Source: Bacillota bacterium (GTDB lineage Bacteria > Bacillota > Clostridia > Acetivibrionales > DTU013). From it: 64,000 nt of DNA. Shown here one piece after another: positions 9,085 to 17,161 of this stretch. Every line of letters begins with the position of its first letter. Within the stretch, counting starts at the first letter, position 1. The DNA is taken from the NCBI GenBank assembly GCA_023411715.1, contig JAEYOM010000112.1, positions 56,567 through 120,566 of the forward strand. Direction: 5' to 3'. Under the pieces are notes generated by a model that worked only from the letters and a program-made list of their open reading frames with translations, had not been told where the DNA came from and made no database searches. The position numbers and the translations under genes were made by a program.

Positions 9085-10884
9085 ATGGGTCACAAGAAGT
9101 TACTATCATTACTGCTGACAACAGTGCTTGTTCTTACAACGGCATTGACAGGATGCGGCAATACCGCAGCTGACAACACAAATGCCAATGCAGCGACTTC
9201 TCCTGCCACGACTCCATCCGCGACACCCGAGGCATCGACGGAAAGCACAACTCCTGCCGCCACTCCAACCCTTTCTCATGATAAGCAGCTTACAATCGAT
9301 ATCTATGACGTAGCCGCCAACTTTCAGGGACTGCAAAGCGGTTGGTTCGACAAGGTTGTCAAAGACAAATTCAACCTCGCGCTAAATATCCTGGCTCCGC
9401 AGGTAGCCGGCAACGCGTTGTACCAGACGCGTATAAGCTCCGGTAACCTCGGCGATATCGTGCTCCTTGAACCCTCGGATTTTTCTGACTGCGTTCAGAA
9501 CAAGCTGATCAAGGACATCACCGCTGAAGTCGGAAATTATTCCAACCTGATGACCTACAAGGATCAGCTCGACACATACAACAAGGGTATTCCTACAAAT
9601 GAAGCAGGAAAAATCTACGGTATCCCCTGCCAGATGACAAATACAGGTCCGACGGCATATTCACAGGATGTTATTTATTCCAGTCCTCAGCTTCGCTGGG
9701 ATCTGTACAGTGAACTCGGAAGCCCGGATATAGCTGATTTGAACGGTCTTGTTGACGTTCTGGCACAAATGCAGAAGAAGCATCCGAAGAACGATGCCGG
9801 CGACAAGTGCTATGCAGTAACACTGTGGCCTGACTGGGACGGTGGCGACAACATGATGGGTATTGCCAATGTCGTTCAGCTGACCACCTGGTACGGTGAA
9901 AAGATCAAAGGATCCATAGTTTTGAAACCCGACGGAACTTGGGGCAAGGTTACGGACAAGAACGGCACCTACTTTAAGATGCTTCACTTCCTGTATGATC
10001 TGCAGCGGAAGGGTCTTGTCGATCCCGACTCCAAGGATCAGGACTGGAATGCCGTGTATCCCAAGATAACAGCCGGTCGCGTCAATCTGATTTGGTACAG
10101 CTGGCAAGGAGGCTTCTGGAATACTCAGGATAAGCTGAAAAAGGGCAACGCGTTTATATTCGTTCCTGTCAAGGATCAGAAATACTATGCAGACGCCGAT
10201 ACATACTATGGCAGCGGCCGTGTATTCGGTGTCGGCTCCGGCGTTGACGACGAGAAGTATGCAAGGATCATGGAATTCCTCGACTGGTATGCAAGTCCGG
10301 AAGGCCTGACTTATCAGCATAATGGTATCAAGGATTTCAACTATACTGTCGGTGCTGACGGAAAATTCACCATTAAGAATGAAAACGCTCTGATGGATAA
10401 CCTGCCTGTTCCCGCGGAATATGGCGGCGGCGGCTACAACGACGGTAACAACGCAATCAACCAGTGGATAGCGGACGCTATCAGCAAGAACCCGAATACC
10501 GGCGAACCTTATTCCTACACGTATTGGAGTACTTACAAGGCAGCTACGCAGACGCAGATGAAGAAGGATTGGGCGGCCAAATTCGGTTCTCCCGAGCCTG
10601 CACAGTGGATGAAGGACAACAGCGTCCTGCTGGTAAGCCCGAACGTCAGAGTATCGCTGCCAAGCGATCCCAACGATATTGCAGTCGCCCGTAACTCCTG
10701 CGAGGAAGTCCTCGAGGAATATTCCTGGAAGATGATTTTCTGCGGCAGCGAATCCAAATTCACTTCTTTGTGGGATGAGATGGTTAAGCAAATGGATGGA
10801 AACGGATTTGAGGATGTCGTTAAGTTCGATATGCAAAAATGGCAAATAGAACTTGATGCCAAAAATGCAGCAGCCGGAAAATAA
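9085..10884 (+). CDS. Extracellular solute-binding lipoprotein of the CUT1 importer
   Basis: A 599-aa family 1-type solute-binding protein, long like the LipO/YtcQ class that partners LplB/YtcP permeases. The signal peptide ends in a lipobox LTGC with Cys24 as the lipidated residue, followed by a Thr/Ala/Pro-rich linker (about residues 27-65). The mature domain contains many aromatic residues suited to stacking on sugars. GGGAGG precedes the ATG. It should sit on the outer face of the membrane and deliver an oligosaccharide to the two upstream permeases. Ligand identity cannot be inferred. Confidence 0.88.
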   Translation: MGHKKLLSLLLTTVLVLTTALTGCGNTAADNTNANAATSPATTPSATPEASTESTTPAATPTLSHDKQLTIDIYDVAANFQGLQSGWFDKVVKDKFNLALNILAPQVAGNALYQTRISSGNLGDIVLLEPSDFSDCVQNKLIKDITAEVGNYSNLMTYKDQLDTYNKGIPTNEAGKIYGIPCQMTNTGPTAYSQDVIYSSPQLRWDLYSELGSPDIADLNGLVDVLAQMQKKHPKNDAGDKCYAVTLWPDWDGGDNMMGIANVVQLTTWYGEKIKGSIVLKPDGTWGKVTDKNGTYFKMLHFLYDLQRKGLVDPDSKDQDWNAVYPKITAGRVNLIWYSWQGGFWNTQDKLKKGNAFIFVPVKDQKYYADADTYYGSGRVFGVGSGVDDEKYARIMEFLDWYASPEGLTYQHNGIKDFNYTVGADGKFTIKNENALMDNLPVPAEYGGGGYNDGNNAINQWIADAISKNPNTGEPYSYTYWSTYKAATQTQMKKDWAAKFGSPEPAQWMKDNSVLLVSPNVRVSLPSDPNDIAVARNSCEEVLEEYSWKMIFCGSESKFTSLWDEMVKQMDGNGFEDVVKFDMQKWQIELDAKNAAAGK

Positions 10885-10951
10885 TATCCGGGACTTATGC
10901 AGTTGCACCCAATAAATAGGACGGCGACACTTTAAACTATGCCATGAAGCC

Positions 10952-10985
10952 AAAGGCAAGGGAGACGATAATCTCCCCTGCTTTT
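10952..10985 (+). terminator. Terminator of the sugar importer operon
   Basis: AAAGGCA-A-GGGAGA pairs with TCTCCC-C-TGCTTTT with one internal mismatch, followed by four T. It lies 68 bp after the binding-protein stop and before the converging acetyltransferase gene. Confidence 0.6.
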
Positions 10986-11028
10986 GCGCTTGTCGATGAG
11001 GGCTTCTCTTTATTTAGCCCGTGTATCT

Positions 11029-11982
11029 TCAGCCATGCAGCTCCAATATCTTCTCGTCAATCCTCCGAACAACGCCGTGGGTATAAGCATCAAAATATTT
11101 GAGCCAGAAACCATAGGCAGTCGGGTTGATGCTTTCAAAATCCACGCCGAGTCTTGTATATTTATTCGTTTTCAGTTTCTGTATCAGCATACTCAGCAAC
11201 TTTTGATTTAAACCTTTACCACGGTGTTCCGGTAAGCAATATGCCCCTTTGACATGCAAATACCCCGGTGTGTTGCATATGAAGTTTTCCCCGTCAAGCT
11301 CTGCCCTGACAAACGCTACGATCCGCCCTTCATACTTCGCAGTAAAACAAACGGATTGGAGGTGCTCATACTCCTTCAAAAATACAGCTTCACTTTCTTT
11401 TGCCCTGAACATAAAAAACGGGCTGCCGATATAGCTTTCATCAAGCATGTTTTCCAGCGGCAAAATATCCAAGATCTCTTTCGGTGCAAGCTCGGAGAAA
11501 GAATAACCTTCGCATAACGGCGCGATAATCTCATCCATTCCGCGGATTGCATCAACGCAACGCAGGCCGAAACCGTAACGGAAGAACTGCTCCAGGACTT
11601 CTCTGTCATGGGCGTATAGGCATACGGCGTGGCTGGATGCTCCCGCACGCACCCATTTTTCACCCGCCGCTTGATACAAGCGAGCATAAATCTTTGCTTT
11701 GTTTTCGCCGATTGCGCCATTTGCGCCCATCGGTGAAAACACGCCTGTCGCGTCGGTTGAGCCGAAAGCGTTTTTGAACGGCGGTACGCTGCACAGGAAC
11801 CCGATCATTGTGTCGCCTTCAAACGCAGTTACACCAAGACCGTTTTCAGCATATAGCTTCAGGTCCGGCAGCCTGTCAACTGGAGGCAGGACGGAAACGA
11901 AGCCGCGCTCCTCCTCATAGCCTTGCTTTGCAAGCTGTACCGCCGCTTCTATGTGGTCGTGCGTAAAATCAACGATTTGCAT
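11029..11982 (-). CDS. GNAT family N-acetyltransferase
   Basis: A 317-aa protein with two GNAT-like halves. The C-terminal one carries the acetyl-CoA pyrophosphate-binding region (LPEHRGKGLNQKLLSMLI, about residues 250-270), while the N-terminal half is divergent. It should transfer an acetyl group to an amine, but the substrate is unknown. An in-frame ATG exists at 12015. However, AAGGGGAG seven bases before the ATG at 11982 and the typical opening MQIVDFTHDHIEAAVQLA favour 11982. It is transcribed alone and converges on the importer operon. Confidence 0.8.
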   Translation of the reverse strand: MQIVDFTHDHIEAAVQLAKQGYEEERGFVSVLPPVDRLPDLKLYAENGLGVTAFEGDTMIGFLCSVPPFKNAFGSTDATGVFSPMGANGAIGENKAKIYARLYQAAGEKWVRAGASSHAVCLYAHDREVLEQFFRYGFGLRCVDAIRGMDEIIAPLCEGYSFSELAPKEILDILPLENMLDESYIGSPFFMFRAKESEAVFLKEYEHLQSVCFTAKYEGRIVAFVRAELDGENFICNTPGYLHVKGAYCLPEHRGKGLNQKLLSMLIQKLKTNKYTRLGVDFESINPTAYGFWLKYFDAYTHGVVRRIDEKILELHG

Positions 11983-12021
11983 CCGTATACTCCCCTTCAT
12001 CCCAAATCCGGCCATACTCTT

Positions 12022-12214
12022 TCATAGTGGCTCGGATAATGCTCTTAGCATCTCTTTTTTCATAGATTTTTTGAAGCGGTCATCCACACTGTGATCCCTG
12101 CCGATACCGAGTTCGTGGCAATCCAGGAATCCCATTTTCTTTTTATAGACAACATCAAATTCATTATATGAGTGCTTCCAAGCACTTTCAACGGAGGTTT
12201 TAATTTATAGTTGT
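12022..12214 (-). pseudogene. Unrecognised protein remnant upstream of the acetyltransferase
   Basis: An open frame of about 64 codons without a start codon ends in TGA 40 bp before the acetyltransferase start. Its composition is protein-like (charged, with a DRFKKSMKKEMLRAL helix), and it begins right after an in-frame stop. I do not recognise the family. It could be the C-terminal end of a deleted gene, which would fit the damaged gene just beyond it. Confidence 0.3.
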
Positions 12215-12246
12215 TTTATCCAATCGGGTAGTATTGGACTACGTTT

Positions 12247-12635
12247 ATGATTACGGACTTGTCCGCCCTGATTCAGCCTTTTATACAGTTTCTTCCTACT
12301 ACCAAGTATACAGCGGTCTTTCACCGTCAAGCTACGCGCCATACGGCTGGAAAGCCAGGAAAAGAAAGAGTCGTATGTGAAATGTATGGAATCAGCATTG
12401 ACGAAAGTATGGGATCGGATGAATTCGAGTATCTGGTCGCAGACAATTACAACCCGGCCGCAGAAATACCGGAAGGCTTTGTTACAAAGGTTATTCCCGC
12501 GTACACCTGGGCTGTATTTGCCTGCACAGGCGGAATGCCCCAGTCCTTACAGGATGTAAACAAAAGATTTTTTCGGAATGGCTGTCGGGTATTCACGTAA
12601 GGCCCACACACAGCGGTAGATGTTACCGCAGATGA
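12247..12635 (+). pseudogene. GyrI-like / AraC effector-binding domain remnant
   Basis: The middle of this stretch matches a GyrI-like small-molecule-binding domain: MYGISIDE, EFEYLVADNY and VIPAYTWAVFACTGGMP, then DVNK. The family motif IFSEWL that should follow is encoded in another frame after a run of T near 12571, so a frameshift has broken the gene. The region before about 12350 does not match the family. No DNA-binding domain is present. It is a fragment of an AraC-type regulator or a stand-alone drug-binding protein. Confidence 0.6.
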
Positions 12636-12696
12636 AATGGCCGGTGTTGAATTTTATAACGGAGGGTGCGAACATATCGAGGCACGCCAACTTTTA

Positions 12697-13758
12697 TTAA
12701 AGCAGTTTGTTCACTGCATTTATAAATACATCAGGATGAAAACGGTGAATGTCATGATTGGAGGACAATTCAATCAGTTCGCAATTCCCTATCAATTTAA
12801 CGGCTTTTCTTGCCTGTTCGTCTGACGAAGCCGCCATAAGAATCCCATCTTTCGTATAAGAATCCTTCGCATGCAGGAAAACTGTTGTAACTTTGATATT
12901 ACTCATCAACGTTTCATGAGCGATTCCACTGTGCCAAGAATAATCATAAAAATGCTCTCCAAACCGGAAATCATACTCCCGGATATGTAAGAACATAAAA
13001 TTTATAGACTCTGGCATAAAGAAAAACTGTACCGGCTCGTTCGGGCGCTTTTTGTAATATTGCTGCGCGTAATTTGACAGTCCGCCCATAGACGAAGACA
13101 TATAAAGCTTGCCCCAGAGACAGTTTCTCAAATAATAAGCTTCCCAACATTCCGACTGATCTGAATTAATATAATCATACATCGTTTTATATGTGTCTTG
13201 ATATGCAAAAGTCTTTTCGAAGTTCCCTTCTTCCGTCGAAAACACAGGGGGATCCTCCAATACAGCGCCAACTATCTTGTCACCGCCATATGCTGCAACA
13301 TACGAAGCAAGCAAACCGCCGGAGGAATGACCGGAAACAACGGTTTGTTCCTTAATAACGTTGTTAACAAACCAGATCAAGTCTTTGCCATTTGCGTCTA
13401 GATAGTATTTTGACGTATCGTGTGAAGATTTACCGTGACCATAGCAATCCACCGCAAACACATGCCATTTTTTACTTAGTTCAGGAAGCACTTTGGTATA
13501 ATCCTGCCATGCGCCCGTCTGCCCGTGTATAAGCAAAAGAGCCTTCCCATTATTGGGTCCTTCCGCATAATTGATAATAGAATCGTCGTCCAAGGTAACC
13601 TGCTTTTCTTGAAAGCCCGCATCAATTGTTTTCTGATAATCCTTCTGCCAATAGTGTGTACATTGATAACAATACACCCCGCCAATTATCACAATTAGCA
13701 GAACTATACACCCGATGACAATTCCGGATATTCTAAAAAATCTTTTTAATGCTCTCAT
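12697..13758 (-). CDS. Membrane-anchored alpha/beta hydrolase
   Basis: A 353-aa alpha/beta hydrolase. An N-terminal transmembrane helix (about residues 10-30) would anchor it with the catalytic domain outside. The fold is shown by the oxyanion region LLIHGQTGAWQDY, the FAVDCYGHGKSSHD strand, the nucleophile elbow GHSSG (Ser near residue 145) and a late His near SSNHDIHRF. The acid is probably the Asp in LHAKDSYTKDG. AAAGGGG lies before the ATG. Substrate unknown; lipase/esterase-like or peptidase-like roles are both possible. Confidence 0.85.
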   Translation of the reverse strand: MRALKRFFRISGIVIGCIVLLIVIIGGVYCYQCTHYWQKDYQKTIDAGFQEKQVTLDDDSIINYAEGPNNGKALLLIHGQTGAWQDYTKVLPELSKKWHVFAVDCYGHGKSSHDTSKYYLDANGKDLIWFVNNVIKEQTVVSGHSSGGLLASYVAAYGGDKIVGAVLEDPPVFSTEEGNFEKTFAYQDTYKTMYDYINSDQSECWEAYYLRNCLWGKLYMSSSMGGLSNYAQQYYKKRPNEPVQFFFMPESINFMFLHIREYDFRFGEHFYDYSWHSGIAHETLMSNIKVTTVFLHAKDSYTKDGILMAASSDEQARKAVKLIGNCELIELSSNHDIHRFHPDVFINAVNKLL

Positions 13759-13812
13759 ATTGAATCCCCTTTATAAATAGCAAATTTCTATTGAAGTTAA
13801 ATACTCTTATTC

Positions 13813-14046
13813 CTATTCATTCTTGCTTTCTGATATTTCTCCATCAAAAATTGTTGAGGCAAGCTTAATAAACATTGATTTTGGCGGAATGGCAATGCCT
13901 TTTTCCTTATCGGCTAAAACGATAATTGAATCGCCGGGCTTAATATCAAAAATGTCTCTGGCTTCCTTGGGAATAACAAACTGGCCTTTTTCGCCGATCT
14001 TTACGGTCCATGCATATTTTCCGTTTTTTCCATTAACGTGTTTCAT
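13813..14046 (-). CDS. AbrB/SpoVT-type DNA-binding protein
   Basis: A 77-aa swapped-hairpin AbrB domain protein (GEKGQFVIPKEARDIFDIKPGDSIIVLADKEKGIAI). It binds DNA as a dimer and may act as a transition-state or local regulator. GGAGGG precedes the ATG by six bases. No toxin gene is adjacent, so an antitoxin role is not supported. It lies between the hydrolase and a strong hairpin and may be co-transcribed with the hydrolase gene 55 bp away. Confidence 0.85.
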   Translation of the reverse strand: MKHVNGKNGKYAWTVKIGEKGQFVIPKEARDIFDIKPGDSIIVLADKEKGIAIPPKSMFIKLASTIFDGEISESKNE

Positions 14047-14153
14047 AGTATGCCCTCCATTGCGAATTACGATTAATATGATAAGTATGATTTGTATGAT
14101 TAATATAACTAAGATTATACTCTTATACTGCTAATTCTCAAGATAAAGTAAGA

Positions 14154-14190
14154 CAAAAGGACTTAAACCACAAGGGTTCAAGTCCTTTTG
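14154..14190. terminator. Strong inverted repeat, probable terminator; part of a dispersed element
   Basis: CAAAAGGACTT (14154-14164) pairs perfectly with AAGTCCTTTTG (14180-14190). The downstream text TTAGGTAAAAAAGATGC recurs near 32.9 kb after a similar hairpin, so this may be a small dispersed repeat and not only a terminator. Confidence 0.55.
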
Positions 14191-14253
14191 TACCGTTATC
14201 GCGTGAGACGTTAGGTAAAAAAGATGCGACGCAAAAAACTTCGAAAATTTTTC

Positions 14254-14284
14254 TTGCATGTGACGTTACGTCATATACTATAAT
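14254..14284 (+). promoter_or_regulatory. MerR-type promoter with 19-bp spacer and central operator
   Basis: TTGCAT (14254-14259) and TATAAT (14279-14284) are separated by 19 bp, the over-long spacing typical of promoters that MerR proteins activate by DNA distortion. The spacer contains a perfect dyad TGACG-TTA-CGTCA (14261-14273). It lies just upstream of the merR-type gene and would also drive the ABC genes behind it. Confidence 0.8.
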
Positions 14285-14340
14285 ACAGATAATCCTTTTA
14301 GCAAGAGGAAACCATTGAAGACGTGGAGATATCAGAAAAG

Positions 14341-15126
14341 ATGAACGAATATCGGTTTTCTATTGGAAAAATGGCGAGCCTATGCGGTATCACTGTGCGT
14401 ACACTCCAGTATTACGACCAGAGCGGGCTGTTGCACGCCTCACTGACCGAGGGAGGTCGGCGAATGTACACACACGAAGATCTTTTAAGACTCCAGCAGA
14501 TTCTGTTTTTGAAGTCGCTCGGCTTTCCGCTCGGTGAGATTGGTAGCAAGCTTCTCAACGAAAATAGCTCTGCCAATCTTGAAAAGATCTTTACCCGGCA
14601 GCGAGAGATTCTACTGCAGCAGATGGAGAACCTGCAAAAGATTATTGACACTCTTGGTATCGCTGTCGACGATGCACGGCAGGGCCGCGAGATCAGCCTC
14701 GAAAGGTTGATGACCATTCTGGAACTGATGAAGGAGGGCAAACCCTACACCTTCATCGTGCGCTATTTAAGCGATGATCAGTTCAAAAGCATCGCTGAGC
14801 AGTTTGAACGTTCCGACAAATATCAGGCATTCGCGGATAACGCGTCAGGAATGTTCATGCGGCTCGAAGAACTTTTGGGGCAGGGTGCCGATCCTGAAGG
14901 TCCGGAGGGGCAGGAACTTGCGTGTCACTGGTGGGAAATGGTGTGCGAGTTCAGCGCCGGCAACCGCGAAATGCTGCGCACATTAATTTCCTCGGGTAGG
15001 GACATGGCTAACTGGCCAAGAGAGACGGAGCATCTGCGCCAGATGCTGCAGAATTTTCTTGCTCCGGCTCTCGATACATATTTCAGACGAAACGGAATTT
15101 CTATTTTTGAAGATGAGGAGGTTTAG
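14341..15126 (+). CDS. MerR family regulator with TipAS-like ligand domain
   Basis: The N-terminal winged helix (FSIGKMASLCGITVRTLQYYDQSGLL) and the coiled-coil dimer helix (about residues 75-110) are MerR-like. The C-terminal 110 residues resemble the TipAS/antibiotic-recognition domain of TipA-type activators. It probably activates its own operon when a drug or other ligand binds. An in-frame GTG at 14323 would add six residues; neither start has an ideal ribosome site, and I prefer the ATG. The downstream ABC exporter starts 4 bp after the stop, so the three genes form one operon. Confidence 0.85.
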   Translation: MNEYRFSIGKMASLCGITVRTLQYYDQSGLLHASLTEGGRRMYTHEDLLRLQQILFLKSLGFPLGEIGSKLLNENSSANLEKIFTRQREILLQQMENLQKIIDTLGIAVDDARQGREISLERLMTILELMKEGKPYTFIVRYLSDDQFKSIAEQFERSDKYQAFADNASGMFMRLEELLGQGADPEGPEGQELACHWWEMVCEFSAGNREMLRTLISSGRDMANWPRETEHLRQMLQNFLAPALDTYFRRNGISIFEDEEV

Positions 15127-15130
15127 ACTC

Positions 15131-16048
15131 ATGAATGATGAAGCAGCGGTATCCATAAGGGGATTTGTAAAACGGTATGGCTCCTTCGTAGCGATCAATG
15201 GTATTGATTTAGATGTGCAGCGCGGTGAGGTGTTTGGCTTGCTCGGTGCAAACGGAGCAGGAAAAACTACCACCTTCGAATGCCTTGAAGGGCTGCGTTC
15301 GGTCAGCAGCGGGGAATTGCGCATTGCCGGCTGCAATCCGCAGACCGAAAGGCGCACATTACGCAAAAAGCTCGGCGTACAACTCCAATCGTCCTCACTG
15401 CCTGACAATATCCGCGTGAGCGAAGCAATCGACCTTGTCTGCTCCTGGCATGCCCTACCCGTACCCGATGAACTAATTGAAAAATTTGAAATGAAGGAGT
15501 TGCTTAAAAAGCAATACCATCAGCTTTCCACCGGGCAGAAGCGGCGTGTGAATCTTGTGCTGGCACTGTGCAATCGGCCCGAGGTGCTGGTGCTCGACGA
15601 ACCGACCGCCGGGCTTGACGTGCAAAGCCGTGCGCAGCTTCACGATGAGATCCGTGCGATTAGGGCGCAGGGGGTGACGGTGCTGCTTGCCACCCACGAC
15701 ATGGCCGAGGCAGAAACCCTATGCGACCGCATCGCCATCCTTGTGGGCGGAAAGATTGCAGTCTGTGGCACACCGGAAGAAATTACGGCGGCCGGCAGAC
15801 AGAACACCCTCGTGCGGCTGCGCACATCGCACGGCTCCCTGCTACCGGGCGGCAACGTGGGTACAGCGGTGTTCGTGGGTGAAAAGGACGGCTATCTTGA
15901 ATGGGAATGTCGCTCGGCCGCCGATGCAGTTATCGAAATTCTCGGACATGTGCGAGATGCCGGGGACACGGTGGAGGATCTGAGGGTTGAACGTCCCTCG
16001 CTTGAGGAGCGATTCCTGGAAGTAGTGAAAGAGGGTGAATTAAAATGA
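15131..16048 (+). CDS. ABC exporter ATP-binding protein (drug/ABC-2 type)
   Basis: A 305-aa ATPase. It has a Walker A motif (GANGAGKTTT, about residues 40-49), the signature STGQKRRVNL, a Walker B motif ending VLVLDEPTAGLD, and the switch His in ATHDMAEAE. The C-terminal 80 residues match the DUF4162-like extension of drug-export ATPases. The ATG at 15131 directly follows the regulator stop and fits the family start better than an upstream in-frame ATG at 15059. The stop overlaps the permease start by four bases. Confidence 0.92.
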   Translation: MNDEAAVSIRGFVKRYGSFVAINGIDLDVQRGEVFGLLGANGAGKTTTFECLEGLRSVSSGELRIAGCNPQTERRTLRKKLGVQLQSSSLPDNIRVSEAIDLVCSWHALPVPDELIEKFEMKELLKKQYHQLSTGQKRRVNLVLALCNRPEVLVLDEPTAGLDVQSRAQLHDEIRAIRAQGVTVLLATHDMAEAETLCDRIAILVGGKIAVCGTPEEITAAGRQNTLVRLRTSHGSLLPGGNVGTAVFVGEKDGYLEWECRSAADAVIEILGHVRDAGDTVEDLRVERPSLEERFLEVVKEGELK

Positions 16049-16791
16049 AGGCGTTTTTCAAATACCTTGGTATTCAGTTTCGGATGGATCTGCGCAACAA
16101 TGGCATCCTGATGACATATTATCTGGTACCGCTGCTGTTCTTTATCGTGATTGGGCTGGTCTTTTCATCGGTCAACCCTGGTATGAAGCCAACCCTCGCC
16201 GCGACGATGAGTATTTTTGCCGTCACAATGGGTGGGGTTATGGGCACACCCATCCCAATTGTCAAGGCGCGTGAATCCGGTACGCTGCGCTCTTTCCGCG
16301 TAAACGGCATACCCGACGTAGCCGTGCTATCAGTTCAAGCGCTCAGTGCTCTGCTGCATTTGCTCATTGTCTGTATAATCATCTATTTTGTCTCGCCGGT
16401 GTTACTACATTCGTCGATGCCGAAATATCCCGTTCCCTATGCGGCAACCCTGCTCGTCTTCATAGTGGTCACTATCGCGATGGGACTGCTGATCGGCAGT
16501 GTGGCACGCAGCCAGTCAATGGCAAGTATGCTGTCGATGGTTGTGTTCTTACCGACTATGATGCTGAGCGGCGTCATGTTCCCTGCCTCTATGTTGCCAC
16601 AGGGGTTTCGATGGGTGGGGCGATTATTCCCGGCTACCCACGCTATACAGGCGATCACAGGGTTTGCCTACGGTTTTAAACCCGACTTCAACCCCGTCCT
16701 TGCCCTCTGTGTGCTCGCGGGAACGGGTCTCATCGTGCTGGCGATCGCCGTCCGGCGTTTCGGCAGTATCCGTCAGAGCGAGGAAATGTGA
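16045..16791 (+). CDS. ABC-2 type exporter permease
   Basis: A 248-aa ABC-2 membrane protein with six hydrophobic segments. Family marks are the RESGTLRSFRVNGIP loop and, after TM4, MVVFLPTMMLSGVMFPASMLPQG and the PATHAIQAI stretch. It pairs with the preceding ATPase (ATGA overlap) to make an exporter, probably for a hydrophobic drug given the TipAS-type regulator. Confidence 0.9.
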   Translation: MKAFFKYLGIQFRMDLRNNGILMTYYLVPLLFFIVIGLVFSSVNPGMKPTLAATMSIFAVTMGGVMGTPIPIVKARESGTLRSFRVNGIPDVAVLSVQALSALLHLLIVCIIIYFVSPVLLHSSMPKYPVPYAATLLVFIVVTIAMGLLIGSVARSQSMASMLSMVVFLPTMMLSGVMFPASMLPQGFRWVGRLFPATHAIQAITGFAYGFKPDFNPVLALCVLAGTGLIVLAIAVRRFGSIRQSEEM

Positions 16792-16920
16792 GCGTCCCAC
16801 AGCTTATGCTCGAATCTACCAGAAGTATCGAACTTTTCTTCCTGCTGAACGGGTTAACTCAAAAAATATATTTTCAAAACGCCGAGAAGCCTTGAAAACC
16901 AAGGCTTTTCAGATAAACTG

Positions 16921-16980
16921 CGGTAGAGATGAGGGGGATCGAACCCCTTACCTCTTGACTGCCAGTCAAGTGCACTCCCG
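16921..16980 (-). tRNA. Truncated tRNA-Ala(GGC) relic
   Basis: On the minus strand the anticodon arm (CTTGA, loop CTGGCAG, TCAAG; anticodon GGC), a variable region, an intact T-arm (AGGGG, TTCGATC, CCCCT) and the 3' acceptor strand CATCTCT plus A are all recognisable. The 5' acceptor strand and most of the D-arm are missing. In their place, after GGGAGTGCAC, is a hairpin built of GTGCAC and CCCGA/TCGGG (to about 17000). CCG stands where CCA would be. It cannot form a cloverleaf and is a pseudo-tRNA, perhaps an old attachment site. The rest of the 370-bp gap 16792-17161 shows no gene. Confidence 0.65.
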
Positions 16981-17161
16981 ATATTTCGGGCGTGCACCCC
17001 CCAAGAACCATAAGATATTAAATCTCTCTATACGCAATGTTTACCGGGAAAAATGACCTTCCCTTCCTTTATCCCGCTGCTGTCGAACGATTCTCTTCAG
17101 CGAAAATTCGGTATTGTCGGCATTCAACCCATCGCTAACCTCAGCAGGGTGTGCTGCGCCT

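Noticed and set aside
9661..10959. A 432-codon open frame antisense to the sugar-binding lipoprotein gene
   Set aside because: It lies inside a clear lipoprotein gene, has no ribosome site and its translation shows no domain; it results from the GC-biased codon use of the real gene.
11254..11517. Overlapping plus-strand frames inside the acetyltransferase gene
   Set aside because: They are antisense shadows with no ribosome site; the minus-strand frame has clear GNAT motifs.
13813..14046. AbrB-type protein as antitoxin of a toxin-antitoxin pair
   Set aside because: No MazF-, PIN- or other toxin-like frame lies on either side; a stand-alone regulator is the simpler reading.
16664..17056. A 130-codon plus-strand frame ending in GDRTPYLLTASQ-like sequence
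   Set aside because: This peptide pattern is the well-known false protein that arises from reading a tRNA gene antisense; the tRNA-Ala relic explains it.
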